A stretch of DNA of 64,000 bases from Streptomyces spiralis (GCF_014654675.1 NZ_BNBC01000010.1:62001-126000), one strand, 5' to 3'; positions 37,492-46,702 are shown, counted from the stretch's first letter. A program made the numbers and translations. The notes: generated by a model from the letters alone, not told the origin.

Positions 37492-38000
37492 CCACCACCA
37501 TCACCCTCGTCCGGGGCGACATCACCCGGCAGAGCGCCGACGCCATCGTCAACGCCGCGAACTCCTCACTGCTCGGCGGCGGAGGCGTCGACGGCGCGAT
37601 CCACCGCCGCGGCGGCCCCGCGATCCTCGAGGAATGCCGCGCCCTGCGCGCCTCCCGGTACGGCCGAGGCCTGCCCACCGGCCAGGCCGTCGCCACGACG
37701 GCGGGCGAACTGGACGCCCGCTGGGTGATCCACACGGTCGGCCCGGTGTATGGGGTTTCAGGCAGCGACCCGTCGCTCCTGGCGTCCTGCTACACCGAGT
37801 CCTTGCGCGTCGCCGACGAGCTCGGGGCACGGACGGTCGCCTTCCCGGCGATCTCGGCCGGTGCGTACGGATGGCCGATGGATGACGCTGCCCGTGTCGC
37901 CGTCGAGGCGGTGCGAGAGGCGGACACCGCTGTCGAAGAGGTCAGGTTCGTGCTCTTCGACGCTGGAGCCTATGAGGCGTTCGCAGCGCAGGTCGGCTGA
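37488..38000 (+). CDS. Macrodomain protein (ADP-ribose/O-acetyl-ADP-ribose hydrolase type)
   Basis: A 170-residue single macrodomain. Diagnostic elements: [32 protein letters not shown] (residues 8-39, broken here only by function: Asp in GDIT contacts adenine, Asn in NAAN is catalytic), VIHTVGPVY and the phosphate loop [12 protein letters not shown]. Enzymes of this class remove ADP-ribose from proteins or acetyl groups from O-acetyl-ADP-ribose, the SIR2 product. A SIR2 gene is in the window 12 kb away. Translationally coupled to the FAD enzyme. Confidence 0.93.
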   Translation: MTTTITLVRGDITRQSADAIVNAANSSLLGGGGVDGAIHRRGGPAILEECRALRASRYGRGLPTGQAVATTAGELDARWVIHTVGPVYGVSGSDPSLLASCYTESLRVADELGARTVAFPAISAGAYGWPMDDAARVAVEAVREADTAVEEVRFVLFDAGAYEAFAAQVG

Positions 38001-38278
38001 CCGCTGACCGGTGGTGAAGTGTCTGCTTGGCCTGAGTCCCCCACCGCCGGGTCGCCGACAACGACGCCCGGCTCGTGTTCGGCGACGGCGGGCGCTTGTC
38101 CGCCGGCTGCCACTGACGAGCCGGGCGTCGAGGGGCGGAACGGCCGTGCCGGCGGCCGGCACCCCCGGCACGGCGCCGCGGGACTGCGGAACAGCGATAC
38201 GGCACGGGGTTACGGCGGCAGATGCGTACCGCTGGGGAATGCGACGTGCCTCGGGCCGGGCCTGCCCGGCCGGGGCGG

Positions 38279-39073
38279 TCAGACGAGGCTCTCACCACCG
38301 TCGATGGTGATGACCTGGCCTGTCATGTAGTTGTTGGCCATGAGGAAGAGGGCCGCGGCGGCGGCTTCCTCGGCGGTGGCGAAGCGCCCCAGGGGAGCGG
38401 TCGATCCCGCCGCGGCGATCGCTTCGTCCGAGTCGAGCCCGGGCATCGAGCGCATGAGCGGGGTGTCGACCCGGCCGAAACGGACGGTGTTGACACGCAG
38501 ACGCGCGGGCGCCAGTTCCACGGCGAGGGCCTTGGTGAGCGTCTCCACCGCGCCCACTGCCGACACCAGGGCGGCCATTCCCGGAAGGGGACGGACCACG
38601 AGACTTCCCGAAGTGAGCGTGAGCGATCCGCCCGCGGGGAGCCGGTCGGCCGCCACACGTGCGGCGCTGAAGGCGGCCTGGAGTCGGGAGTCGACGGTCG
38701 TCCGGATCTCGTCGGCCGTCAGGCCGGTCACCGGGCCGCTGCCGCTGATGCCGCCCGCGGTGACGAGCACATGGTCGACAGAGCCGGCCCTGTCGAAGGC
38801 TTCGGCGAGGATCTTCTCGTCGGCGCCGTCGCCCGCGACACCCTGTACGGCATCGTCGAGGCCCTCGGCCTGTTCCACGTCGCGCACCCGGGCGACGGCG
38901 GCCTTCAGCCGACCGGGGTCGCGCCCGACCAGGAGGACGCGGGCACCGACCGAGCGCAGCAGCACGGCCGCCGCCAGCCCGATGCCCGAGGTACCGCCGA
39001 CGAGGACGGCGGTCGTTCCGGACAGGGCGCTCGTCAGCGGCGGACGGACGGGGATGGGAGTCGCAGGGCTCAT
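38279..39073 (-). CDS. SDR family protein lacking the catalytic Tyr-Lys pair
   Basis: A 264-residue Rossmann protein. Cofactor loop VLVGGTSGIGLAAAV and LLVGRDPGRL fit NADP(H) binding; the C-terminus MTGQVITIDGGESLV is classical SDR. Where the family has Y-x-x-x-K, this protein reads LVSAVGAVETLTKAL: Leu replaces Tyr and Val replaces Lys. Catalysis by the usual mechanism is thus unlikely. GAGAGG lies seven bases ahead of ATG 39073. Divergent from the TetR gene, across a SnoaL-like fragment. Confidence 0.85.
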   Translation of the reverse strand: MSPATPIPVRPPLTSALSGTTAVLVGGTSGIGLAAAVLLRSVGARVLLVGRDPGRLKAAVARVRDVEQAEGLDDAVQGVAGDGADEKILAEAFDRAGSVDHVLVTAGGISGSGPVTGLTADEIRTTVDSRLQAAFSAARVAADRLPAGGSLTLTSGSLVVRPLPGMAALVSAVGAVETLTKALAVELAPARLRVNTVRFGRVDTPLMRSMPGLDSDEAIAAAGSTAPLGRFATAEEAAAAALFLMANNYMTGQVITIDGGESLV

Positions 39074-39293
39074 GGGCGAACCTCTCACTCAAATGAATCG
39101 TCTGGTTGTTTTGCTGCTGGCGGCGATGCCGCCCTGCAGGGTGACGTCGGCCGTCGCCAGTGCCGTGCCGTCGTTCGCCGCCCCGCCCGGACGGACACGC
39201 AGGCGGAGTGCACGGCTGTGGGCGACTACACCTCCGGCGTCAGCGCGGGCGCACACGACGTGTCGTCCTCGGTGTCCCGGTGGTCGCTGCGCT

Positions 39294-39500
39294 TCATACG
39301 GCGCTGTCCAGACCGACGAGCAGCCTCGCGATACGCCACTCGCCTTCTGTGTGCCGCAGCGTGAACGTGTAGAAGCCGGTGGAGACCAGGGCCGGGCTCC
39401 CCCCTGCGTTCGTCGTCAGCATCAGGTAGGACCACACCACGGCCGTGTCGGCGTCCGCGCGGCGGAAGACCATGTTGGTCAGGTGATGCCGCCGCTGATC
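39294..39500 (-). pseudogene. C-terminal fragment of a SnoaL/NTF2-like protein
   Basis: The reading TNMVFRRADADTAVVWSYLML and TGFYTFTLRHTEGEWRIARLLV is the last three strands of an NTF2-like domain (SnoaL_4 type). The N-terminal helices are missing: upstream in this frame the DNA is the antisense of the TetR gene. Probably truncated when the TetR region moved in. The gap 39074-39293 contains nothing else recognisable. Confidence 0.6.
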
Positions 39501-39544
39501 GGTCTGCGCTTCCGGATCGCTGATCCGGAAAGACAGGAGGGCAG

Positions 39545-40090
39545 ATGCGGGCAGACGCCAGGAAGAACCGCGACCACCTGCTCGCAGTCGCGGGCACCGT
39601 CGTCTCCGAGCAAGGTGCCGAGGCATCGCTGCGCGACATCGCACGCAGGGCCGACATGGGACTCGCCACGCTGCTGCGTCACTTCCCCACGCGCGAGGCG
39701 CTGCTCGACGCTTTGCTCCGCACGAGCTTCGACGGGCTGACGGCAAGGGCGGGTGAGCTCGAGACATCGAGCTCACCCGGGGACGCCCTCGTGTCGTGGC
39801 TGCGCGACTGCGTCACGGTCGCACACGAGTACCGAGGGGTGACGGAATTGATGGCAGCGGCCATCGAGGACTCCGAATCCGCACTCCATGCCTCGTGCGT
39901 CACCATGCGCGCGGCCGGCACGGGACTCCTCGCTCGCGCTCAGGCCGCGAGCAAAGCACGCTCCGACATCGACGGCACCGATCTGTTCGCGCTGGTAGCG
40001 GCGCTCGCATGGCTCGGCGACCAACCCTCGTTCGCGCCACGTGCCGACCACCTTCTCGATGTTGTCGCGAGTGCGATTCTGGCGAGCTGA
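39545..40090 (+). CDS. TetR family transcriptional regulator
   Basis: A 181-residue regulator. Residues 1-55 are the TetR helix-turn-helix (ADARKNRDHLLAVAGTVVSEQG, SLRDIARRADMGLATLLRHFPTREALLDALL), with a helical ligand domain similar to SMR/SbtR-like C-termini (GDALVSWLRDCV... ADHLLDVVASAIL). AGGAGG precedes the ATG. Its likely target is the divergent SDR gene, a common TetR-SDR pairing, but no operator was pinned down. Confidence 0.93.
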   Translation: MRADARKNRDHLLAVAGTVVSEQGAEASLRDIARRADMGLATLLRHFPTREALLDALLRTSFDGLTARAGELETSSSPGDALVSWLRDCVTVAHEYRGVTELMAAAIEDSESALHASCVTMRAAGTGLLARAQAASKARSDIDGTDLFALVAALAWLGDQPSFAPRADHLLDVVASAILAS

Positions 40091-40463
40091 CGAGCGCGGA
40101 GATCGACGACAGCAAGGGGAACACCGCCCTCGGAGCGCAGCTGACATCGTCACGCACCGGCCGGCGGGTTCGGCCGCCGCCCCCGATGAGCGGCTCGAGG
40201 GGAGACGCGTTCGCCCGCATGCGTCCGGTGACCTGCCAGGGCCTGCGTGATTCTCCTTGCGCCAGGGTTGCAAACCTGACATCAGGAATTTCACGGACCA
40301 GTAGGCGCCTCGGGCCGACCGTCTCAGAGCCGCGCCGGGCAGGTCATCACTTCGTAACCGGACTCGTCCCGAGCAAGCCGGACCAGGCAGGATCAAGTTC
40401 GAACAACACGGCACGGCCCAGCAGTTGGGCCGCATATGCGCACAGCCACGGGGGAGCCACACC
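40091..40463. other. Gene-free interval before the lipoprotein gene
   Basis: No convincing coding region. It holds a short palindrome CCTGACATCAGG at 40275-40286 in a slightly AT-richer patch (GGTTGCAAACCTGAC...), possibly part of a promoter for the lipoprotein gene. Confidence 0.5.
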
Positions 40464-41264
40464 ATGATTCGCAGCCACCGTCGCAAGACCGTTCTCGCCG
40501 CCGCTGCTCTGATGGCGACGACCGCTCTGCTGACGGCCTGTCAGGGGAACGCCGATGGGAGCACGGAGTCGGGCGGTGCCGGGTCGTCGGCCGCGGCCTC
40601 GAACGCGAAGGGCACGTCCGACGCGAAGGGCAAGTCCGACAGCGGTACGGGCGGCGCCGACAGCACGAAGTCGCTGACCGGCGGCGGCTCGGGTGGCGGC
40701 AAGGAGGTGAGCGGCACCTGGTTCGGCAACGTCTCCTACCTGGCGCCCGGCAAGTACACCGTCAGTGACACGAAGGGTACCGAGCAGGCGTTCTTCACCT
40801 CGGACGACACCGACATCGAAGGTGCCGGCGAGATCTGCGGCGATGCTGGGGGGCAGGCCGCGACTCCCTGCAGCGAGGCGGAGTTGCAGGCCGCCGCGAA
40901 GAAGGGCGTCTCCGCCACGGTGAAGCTTGAGAAGGGCATCGCGATCAGCATCGTCGAGGACCACTCGAGCAGCGAAGGCGGCAGCGACTCGGGCACTGAC
41001 AGGCCGGCCGACATTCACTCCGGAGAGCTCGGCTACCTGGCCCCGGGCAAGTACTCTCTGGACGACAACGGTTCCACCATCGCTTTCTTCACGGCCACGG
41101 ACACGACCATCAACGGCAACGGCTGGATCTGCGGCGTGGCCGGGGGCAAAACCAAGCACTGCACCGAGGATGAGCTCGAAGCCGCAGCCAAGAAGGGCGG
41201 CGTGCGCGTCGTCGTCGATCTCGACAACGGCACCGCCGTCACGATCGATGAGGAACACAACTGA
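40464..41264 (+). CDS. Lipoprotein with two copies of a 99-residue-period domain
   Basis: A 266-residue exported lipoprotein: signal with lipobox LLTAC (Cys26), then a Ser/Gly/Lys-rich linker to about residue 80. Two homologous domains follow, each starting YLAPGKY (residues 92 and 191), continuing through an AFFT-x-x-DT strand, a Cys pair (EICGD...TPCSEAEL and WICGV...KHCTEDEL) and an AAAKKG helix before a final VxVxLxxGxAxxI strand. Each domain likely holds one disulfide. Not a family recognised with a function; such proteins occur in Streptomyces as surface proteins. GGGGGAG precedes the ATG. Confidence 0.88.
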   Translation: MIRSHRRKTVLAAAALMATTALLTACQGNADGSTESGGAGSSAAASNAKGTSDAKGKSDSGTGGADSTKSLTGGGSGGGKEVSGTWFGNVSYLAPGKYTVSDTKGTEQAFFTSDDTDIEGAGEICGDAGGQAATPCSEAELQAAAKKGVSATVKLEKGIAISIVEDHSSSEGGSDSGTDRPADIHSGELGYLAPGKYSLDDNGSTIAFFTATDTTINGNGWICGVAGGKTKHCTEDELEAAAKKGGVRVVVDLDNGTAVTIDEEHN

Positions 41265-41410
41265 GCAGCCTGCGACCCGATTCGCTTCGAACCACTACGC
41301 ACGAGCACGTGCTGGACCCGCCTTCGCGTTCGGGGGCGCGCGTCCCGGGGCCGGGCCGGCGGTTTGCACGGAGGACGGGATCGGCGCCCCGGGGCCGGTG
41401 CTGCACACCC

Positions 41411-41607
41411 TCTCGTGCTGTTCACCACCTGCTGCATGGACGCCGTCCTCGACCAGCTGCGCGCGGACGGTTCGATGCCCACGACGAGGACGTCACCGTT
41501 CGCACGGCACCCCATTCAACGTGCTCGGCCGGTACTCCTTCCCGCTTCCCGACCTGCCCGGCGGCCGGCGTCCGCTGCGCGACCCGGACGCCGCCGACGA
41601 GGAATGA
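41411..41607 (+). mobile_element. Tn3-family transposase C-terminal remnant
   Basis: In one frame LVLFTTCCMDAVLDQLRADG, then after a frame change NVLGRYSFPLPDLPGGRRPLRDPDA up to a TGA at 41605. This reproduces the last ~65 residues of Streptomyces Tn3-type DDE transposases (usually ...LGRYSF.LPDLPGGLRPLRDPD). The rest is absent. Neighbouring 41265-41410 and 41608-41778 show no gene. Confidence 0.65.
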
Positions 41608-41778
41608 CCGGGTCCTGGCCCGCACCGCCGGACGGGAGGACCCCCCCGGGCGCCGGGCCCGCCCCGGGGCACGGGACATCCGCTCTCCCGGACCGGGGCT
41701 CCGGTCTCCAGGAAGCCCAAGATCCGGGTCGAGGCGGGTGAATGGGGCCGGAGGCCCGGTGACTGCGGTCATTCCGTG

Positions 41779-42489
41779 TCAACCCCGTGGGAACGCGGCC
41801 CAGTCGGCGATGGCGAACCCGTCACCGTCCCGCCGGACCTCGGCGGCTCCGTGTCCCGGCCAGTGGGCCGGGATGACGAGCTCGCGCTGCTCGGCGGCCC
41901 GGGAGAGGTAGGACGCGCGGGTCCTGGCCGCGAGCCGGGAGTCGTCGCAGAAGCAGCTGTTCCAGGCGGGTTCGAGGACCTGCACGGGGCTGTGCAGCAT
42001 GTCACCCACGAAGACGGCGCGGTCGGTGCCGGAGCGCAGGGTGAGGACGGAGGAGCCGGGGGTGTGGCCCGGTGCCGCCTCCAGCGGCAGGTTGCCGTCG
42101 ATGCGGTGGGTGTCCTCCCACAGCACCGCCTGTCCGGCCCGGTGGACGGGGGCGATGCTGTCGTCGAAAACGAGCTTGCTGCCCTCCCAGCGGATCCGTT
42201 CGTGCTCGTCGCGTGGCGCCCGGCCGCGGCCGGGGCCGGGACCTTCCGGGTCGAAGTACAGGCTGCTGAGTACGGCCTCTTCGATCACCACTTCTGCGGC
42301 GGGCTGGACGGCGGTCTCCTCCCCGAAGGCCATGACCCGTGGCCAGACGAGGAACTCCTGGACGAGGCCCATGAACTGGCGGGCCGCGAGGTAGGTGTCC
42401 TGGCAGCGCAGCCGGCCGCGACGGACCAGGTGCTCCAGCTTCGAGGAGTCCGGGCAAGCCCGACTCGGGGGAGCACCGGCCGCGCGCAT
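41779..42489 (-). pseudogene. Chimera: TetR C-terminus fused to C-terminal half of an MBL-fold hydrolase
   Basis: One intact 236-codon frame joins two broken genes. Residues about 15-85 (SKLEHLVRRGRLRCQDTYLA, QFMGLVQEFLVWPRVM, EEAVLSSLY) are the C-terminal helices of a TetR regulator without its DNA-binding domain. From about residue 95 (DEHERIRWEG) it is the second half of a metallo-beta-lactamase-fold enzyme: APGHTPGSSVL, VGDMLHSPVQ and PAHWPGH carry the later metal ligands, but the first HxHxDH site is gone. The join is near 42205-42250 in a GC-only run. Probably non-functional, though translated product cannot be excluded. Confidence 0.7.
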
Positions 42490-42528
42490 GGTGACCGGGT
42501 ACGGGCGCGGCCGGTGCGGACATCGACG

Positions 42529-43169
42529 TCAGGCGGAGGCGGGGAAGTCGGTGGTGGGTGCGGTGGCGGCCGTGGCGTCGAGATTGGCCTGGAGGGCCTG
42601 GACCTTCGCGGCGGCGTAGGCGTGGGAATCGGAGCCCAGGAGCTGGCGCAGGGGTCCTCCGCCGGCGACGACCCGGCTGACGATGGCTTCGGCACCCTTG
42701 CGCGGATCACCGAGCTGACTGCCCTGGAGCTCGAGGTGGTTGTCGACCATCTCGCGGACGCCGGGGTAGTGGTCGGTGGTGGCGGCGGGCAGGGCAAGGG
42801 AGTCGGGTGCGAGGAAGGCGGTGCGGAAGTAGCCGGGCTCGACGATGGTGACGTCGATCCCGAAGTCGGCGACCTCGGCGGCCAGAACCTCGCTCAGGCC
42901 TTCCAGAGCGAACTTGCCCGCGCAGTAGCGGCGTTGTTGACGACCACGTCCAGGCCGCCGAAGTGCTCGACGGTCTTGTTCACGGCCTGCTTGACCTGCT
43001 CCTCGTCGCGCAGGTCGACGGCGAGCGGGAGAAGACGGGAGGTGTCGGCACCATCCCCGAGCGCGGCGGTCAGCCGCTCGGGGCACCTGGTCGTCGCCGC
43101 GACACTGTCACCGCGCTCCAGCAGCTGCCTGGTCAGGCTCGAGGTGTGACCACGGCCGGATGTGAACAC
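42529..43169 (-). pseudogene. Internally deleted SDR oxidoreductase
   Basis: The N-terminal part (43169-42931: VFTSGRGHTSSLTRQLLERG to FGGLDVVVNNAA) and the C-terminal part (42927-42529: YCAGKFALEGLSEVL, VEPGYFRTAF to the end) belong to one SDR of the type that reads NNAG ... YCAGKFALEG, but they are in different frames and the 60 or so residues between the NNAG motif and the active-site Tyr are missing. The deletion joint is at about 42928. The N-terminal frame stops soon after at a TGA. The gene is broken. Confidence 0.8.
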
Positions 43170-43195
43170 CTGCTCCCGCCGGACCGCACCGAGTC

Positions 43196-44260
43196 TCACC
43201 GCGGCGCGGACAGCCAGGCGCCGAGCCAGTGGAAGGCCATCGGGTATCCCGCGGCGAACGTGTGGTAGTTGTGCCCGCCGGTGGGCAGCAGTTGCGTGCG
43301 CACCTGGACGGAGGAGGTCGCCGAGGCCGTCAGGAACCGCTCGATGGCGTCGGGCGGGCTGAAACGGTCCTGGCGGGAGGTGGACAGGAACAGACCGACC
43401 CGTGCCCTGGAGTGGGCCACGAGCTCGGTCGGGGTGTTGGCCCGGCGCTGCGCGGGGTCGGGCAGGACGGACGGATCGCCGGTCAGCGGGTCGGGATCGA
43501 GCGCCGCGCCGGCGCCGAACACCTTCGGATACTGCAGGGGCAGCTTCGCGGCGCAGTATCCGCCGGTCGAGTAGCCCATGACTCCCCACCCGGAGTGCCC
43601 CCGCAGGGTGCGGAACTTGTGCCGCACCAGGTCGGGCACGTCGTACGCCAGCCAGGTGGCGACCTTGCGGTCGGGCAGGTCGCTGCAGTCGGTGTCCACG
43701 CTGCCCGGGTCGATCACCGGCATCACCAGGATGAAGGGGTGCACCTTGCGCTCGTTCATCAGGTCCACGAAGGTCCCGGGCATGCCGCCGTGCTCCAGCC
43801 AGGACTGCGGCGAGCCGGGAACCCCGTGCATCAGCAGCAGCACCGGGAACCGCTTGGTGCGGTAGGCGGGCTCGTCGTACTGGGGCGGGGTCCACACCAG
43901 CACCTGGCCGGACAGCCTGGAGCGCGCGCCGCGGAAGTACGTGTCGAGCACGCCGTCCCGGGTGCCGTGGTTGAACTGCGCGCGGCTGACCGGAGGGCCG
44001 GGCATCGCGTCCGCGTTGCCGCTGGTGCTCGTCGTGCCCAGCAGGTCCGCCCATGAGGCGTACAGGCCGTAGCTGTTGTTGATCCACGTCGCCACGACGG
44101 AGATGGCGGTGAGCTGGCACACGACGATCATCAGTCCGTGCACCAGCCAGCGCAGCGGACCCGGTCCGCGGACCCGGGACCAGAGCGCGACCGTGCCGAT
44201 CATCGTCAGGACCGTCGCGACGGCGAGAACCGTGAAGAACGCCGCACCAGTCAGCGCCAC
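43196..44260 (-). CDS. Membrane-anchored esterase (esterase D/antigen-85 superfamily)
   Basis: A 354-residue protein. Two to three N-terminal membrane spans (GAAFFTVLAVATVLTMIGTVALW; WLVHGLMIVVCQLTAISVVATW) are followed by an extracytoplasmic alpha/beta-hydrolase: LLLMHGVPGSPQSWLEHGG, nucleophile elbow GVMGYSTGGYCAA, acid region STSRQDRFSPP and final His in PTGGHNYHTF. PF00756 includes carboxylesterases and mycolyltransferases. GTG 44260 is chosen for GGAAGG upstream. Target ester is unknown. The opposing ada-alkA gene starts 271 bases away. Confidence 0.85.
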   Translation of the reverse strand: MALTGAAFFTVLAVATVLTMIGTVALWSRVRGPGPLRWLVHGLMIVVCQLTAISVVATWINNSYGLYASWADLLGTTSTSGNADAMPGPPVSRAQFNHGTRDGVLDTYFRGARSRLSGQVLVWTPPQYDEPAYRTKRFPVLLLMHGVPGSPQSWLEHGGMPGTFVDLMNERKVHPFILVMPVIDPGSVDTDCSDLPDRKVATWLAYDVPDLVRHKFRTLRGHSGWGVMGYSTGGYCAAKLPLQYPKVFGAGAALDPDPLTGDPSVLPDPAQRRANTPTELVAHSRARVGLFLSTSRQDRFSPPDAIERFLTASATSSVQVRTQLLPTGGHNYHTFAAGYPMAFHWLGAWLSAPR

Positions 44261-44531
44261 GTGGCCACCTTCCCACAGCAGCGGACCGCGCCGGCGGCAG
44301 CCGCTTTTCGAACATGAATTCGAGTCAACACGCGGGGCGCTCCGGCGGCCGGACCACCGGCAAGCACCCCCAGCGTCCTGGTTGATGCACGGATCGAGGC
44401 GCGGGTTGCCTGCCGAGGACCCCGAAATACTGTGAAACGGCCGACACGGTGATCCGGCAGACTCCAGCGCACCCCAGGTCGATGTCGGATTTCTGCCAGA
44501 CCCGGCCGCCGGGCTGTCCGATGCTGGAGGC

Positions 44532-46052
44532 ATGCAGAACGGGATGCACACGGATCGGGAACGCTGCGTACGCGCCGTCCAGTCGAAGGACGCACGGTTC
44601 GACGGATGGTTCTTCACGGCCGTCCTGACGACCGGGATCTACTGCCGGCCCAGCTGTCCGGTGGTGCCGCCCAAGCCGGAGAACATGACATTCCACCCGA
44701 GCGCCGCCGCCTGCCAGCAGGCCGGGTTCCGGGCCTGCAAACGCTGCCGGCCCGACACCAGCCCCGGCTCACCGGAGTGGAACCAGCGCGCCGACCTCGT
44801 GGCCCGCGCCATGCGACTGATCGCCGACGGCGTCGTCGACCGCGACGGCGTGCCCGGCCTCGCCGCCCGCCTCGGCTACAGCAGCCGCCAGGTCGAACGC
44901 CAGCTCCTCGCGGAACTCGGTGCCGGCCCGCTCGCGCTCGCCCGCGCACAGCGCGCCCAGACCGCCCGGCTGCTCATCGAGACCACCGCCCTGCCGATGG
45001 CGGAGATCGCCTTCGCCGCCGGATTCTCCTCGATCCGCACCTTCAACGACACCGTCCGCGAGGTCTACGCGCTCTCCCCGAGCGAGCTGCGCAGCCGCCT
45101 CCCCAAGCAGTCCGCGACTCCGCGAACGGGGGCGACCCCAGGAAACCCGGAGACCTCCCCCGCCCCGGGCGCCATCTCCCTCCGCCTCCCCTTCCGCACG
45201 CCCCTCAACCCGGACAACCTCTTCGGTCACCTGGCGGCGACCGCGGTCCCGGGCGTGGAGGAGTGGCGGGACGGGGCCTACCGGCGCACGCTGCGGCTGC
45301 CGTACGGGCACGGGATCGTCGCCCTGACACCCGAGCCCGACCACATCGCCTGCCGCCTCACCCTCAGCGACCTGCGCGACCTGCCCGTGGCCATCAGCCG
45401 CTGCCGGCGCATGCTCGACCTGGACGCCGACCCGGTCGCCGTGGACGACCAGCTGCGCACCGACCCGGTCCTCGCGCCCCTGGTCGACAAGGCCCCCGGC
45501 CGACGGGTGCCGCGCACCGTGGACGAGGCCGAGTTCGCCGTCCGGGCCGTACTCGGCCAGCAGGTCTCCACGGCCGCCGCCCGCACCCACGCGGGCCGCC
45601 TGGTCATCGCCCACGGCGAGCCGGTCGACGACCCCGAGGGCGGCCTCACCCATCTCTTCCCCGCACCGGAGGCACTGGCCGCCCTCTCCCCGGAGTCGCT
45701 GGCGATGCCCCGCACCCGGCGCACGACCTTCACCACACTGGTCCGCCACCTCGCCGACGGCACACTCCACCTCGGTGCCGAGAGCGACTGGCAGGAGACC
45801 CGCGCCCGCCTGCTGTCCCTCCCCGGCTTCGGCCCCTGGACGGTCGACGTCGTCGCCATGCGCGCCCTGGGCGACCCCGACGCCTTCCTCCCCACCGACC
45901 TCGGCATCCGCCGCGCGGCCAAGGAGCTGGGCCTGCCCTCGACACCGGCGGCACTCACGGCCCGTGCGGCGGTCTGGCGCCCGTGGCGGGCGTACGCCGT
46001 GCAGTACCTGTGGGCCACCGACAGTCACCCGATCAACTTCCTTCCCGTCTGA
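44532..46052 (+). CDS. AdaA-AlkA fusion: methyl-phosphotriester sensor and 3-methyladenine glycosylase
   Basis: A 506-residue two-part DNA repair protein. Residues 1-80 form the Ada zinc domain with Cys38 (probable methyl acceptor), Cys42, Cys69 and Cys72; about 85-185 carry an AraC-type helix-turn-helix (LAARLGYSSRQVERQL; IAFAAGFSSIRTFND); about 205-500 are an AlkA glycosylase with VLGQQVSTAAART, helix-hairpin-helix LPGFGPWTVDVVAMRALGDPDAFLPTDLG, whose last Asp is the catalytic one. The fusion lets methylation switch on the gene and repair alkylated bases. ATG 44532 or 44544 may be used. Eleven bases separate it from the methyltransferase gene. Confidence 0.95.
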   Translation: MQNGMHTDRERCVRAVQSKDARFDGWFFTAVLTTGIYCRPSCPVVPPKPENMTFHPSAAACQQAGFRACKRCRPDTSPGSPEWNQRADLVARAMRLIADGVVDRDGVPGLAARLGYSSRQVERQLLAELGAGPLALARAQRAQTARLLIETTALPMAEIAFAAGFSSIRTFNDTVREVYALSPSELRSRLPKQSATPRTGATPGNPETSPAPGAISLRLPFRTPLNPDNLFGHLAATAVPGVEEWRDGAYRRTLRLPYGHGIVALTPEPDHIACRLTLSDLRDLPVAISRCRRMLDLDADPVAVDDQLRTDPVLAPLVDKAPGRRVPRTVDEAEFAVRAVLGQQVSTAAARTHAGRLVIAHGEPVDDPEGGLTHLFPAPEALAALSPESLAMPRTRRTTFTTLVRHLADGTLHLGAESDWQETRARLLSLPGFGPWTVDVVAMRALGDPDAFLPTDLGIRRAAKELGLPSTPAALTARAAVWRPWRAYAVQYLWATDSHPINFLPV

Positions 46053-46063
46053 GGACGTTCACG

Positions 46064-46555
46064 ATGAACACGAAGCAGCACGCCGTCGTCGACAGCCCGT
46101 ACGGCCCCCTCACCCTCGTCGCCGAGGACGGTCTCCTGTGCGGCCTGTACATGACCGACCAGCGCCACCGCCCACCGGAGGAGACGTTCGGCGCATGCGC
46201 CGCCACAGCAGCCTTCGACGCGGCCGAGGAGCAACTGGAGGCCTACTTCGCGGGCGAGTTGAAGGAGTTCACGCTGGAACTGCGCCTGAACGGAACACCG
46301 TTCCAGCGCCGCGTCTGGGACCAGCTGCGCACGATCCCCTACGGCGAGACCCGCACGTACGGCGAACTGGCCGACGCACTCGGCTCCCCGGGCGCCTCCC
46401 GCGCCGTCGGCCTCGCCAACGGCAAGAACCCCATCGGCATCATCGTCCCCTGCCACCGCGTCGTCGGCGCCGACGGCAGCCTCACCGGCTACGGCGGCGG
46501 CCTGGACCGCAAGCAGCGCCTGTTGGACTTCGAGGGCGGAGCGGCCCTGTTCTAG
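46064..46555 (+). CDS. ogt: Methylated-DNA-protein cysteine methyltransferase
   Basis: A 163-residue suicide enzyme. Active Cys130 in IIVPCHRV; DNA-binding helix-turn-helix RTYGELADALGSPGASRAVGLANGKNP. It removes O6-methyl groups from guanine. GAGGA is placed for ATG 46064. Same transcript as the AdaA-AlkA fusion, so induced with it by alkylation. Confidence 0.96.
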   Translation: MNTKQHAVVDSPYGPLTLVAEDGLLCGLYMTDQRHRPPEETFGACAATAAFDAAEEQLEAYFAGELKEFTLELRLNGTPFQRRVWDQLRTIPYGETRTYGELADALGSPGASRAVGLANGKNPIGIIVPCHRVVGADGSLTGYGGGLDRKQRLLDFEGGAALF

Positions 46556-46702
46556 GCCGATCCGCTCACTCCGTCGCCGCAACGCGGTGGTGGTTGGTGC
46601 ACCCTCGACCCTCGCCGCCTGCGGGATGCGGGACGAGATGCGCCACCGAACCTGATCACTCCGGGCCTGCGCCTGACCCTCAACTGAACAGGTGAACGCC
46701 CG

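Noticed and set aside
38001..38278. Small gene between macrodomain and SDR genes
   Set aside because: Short frames only, none with a ribosome site or family pattern.
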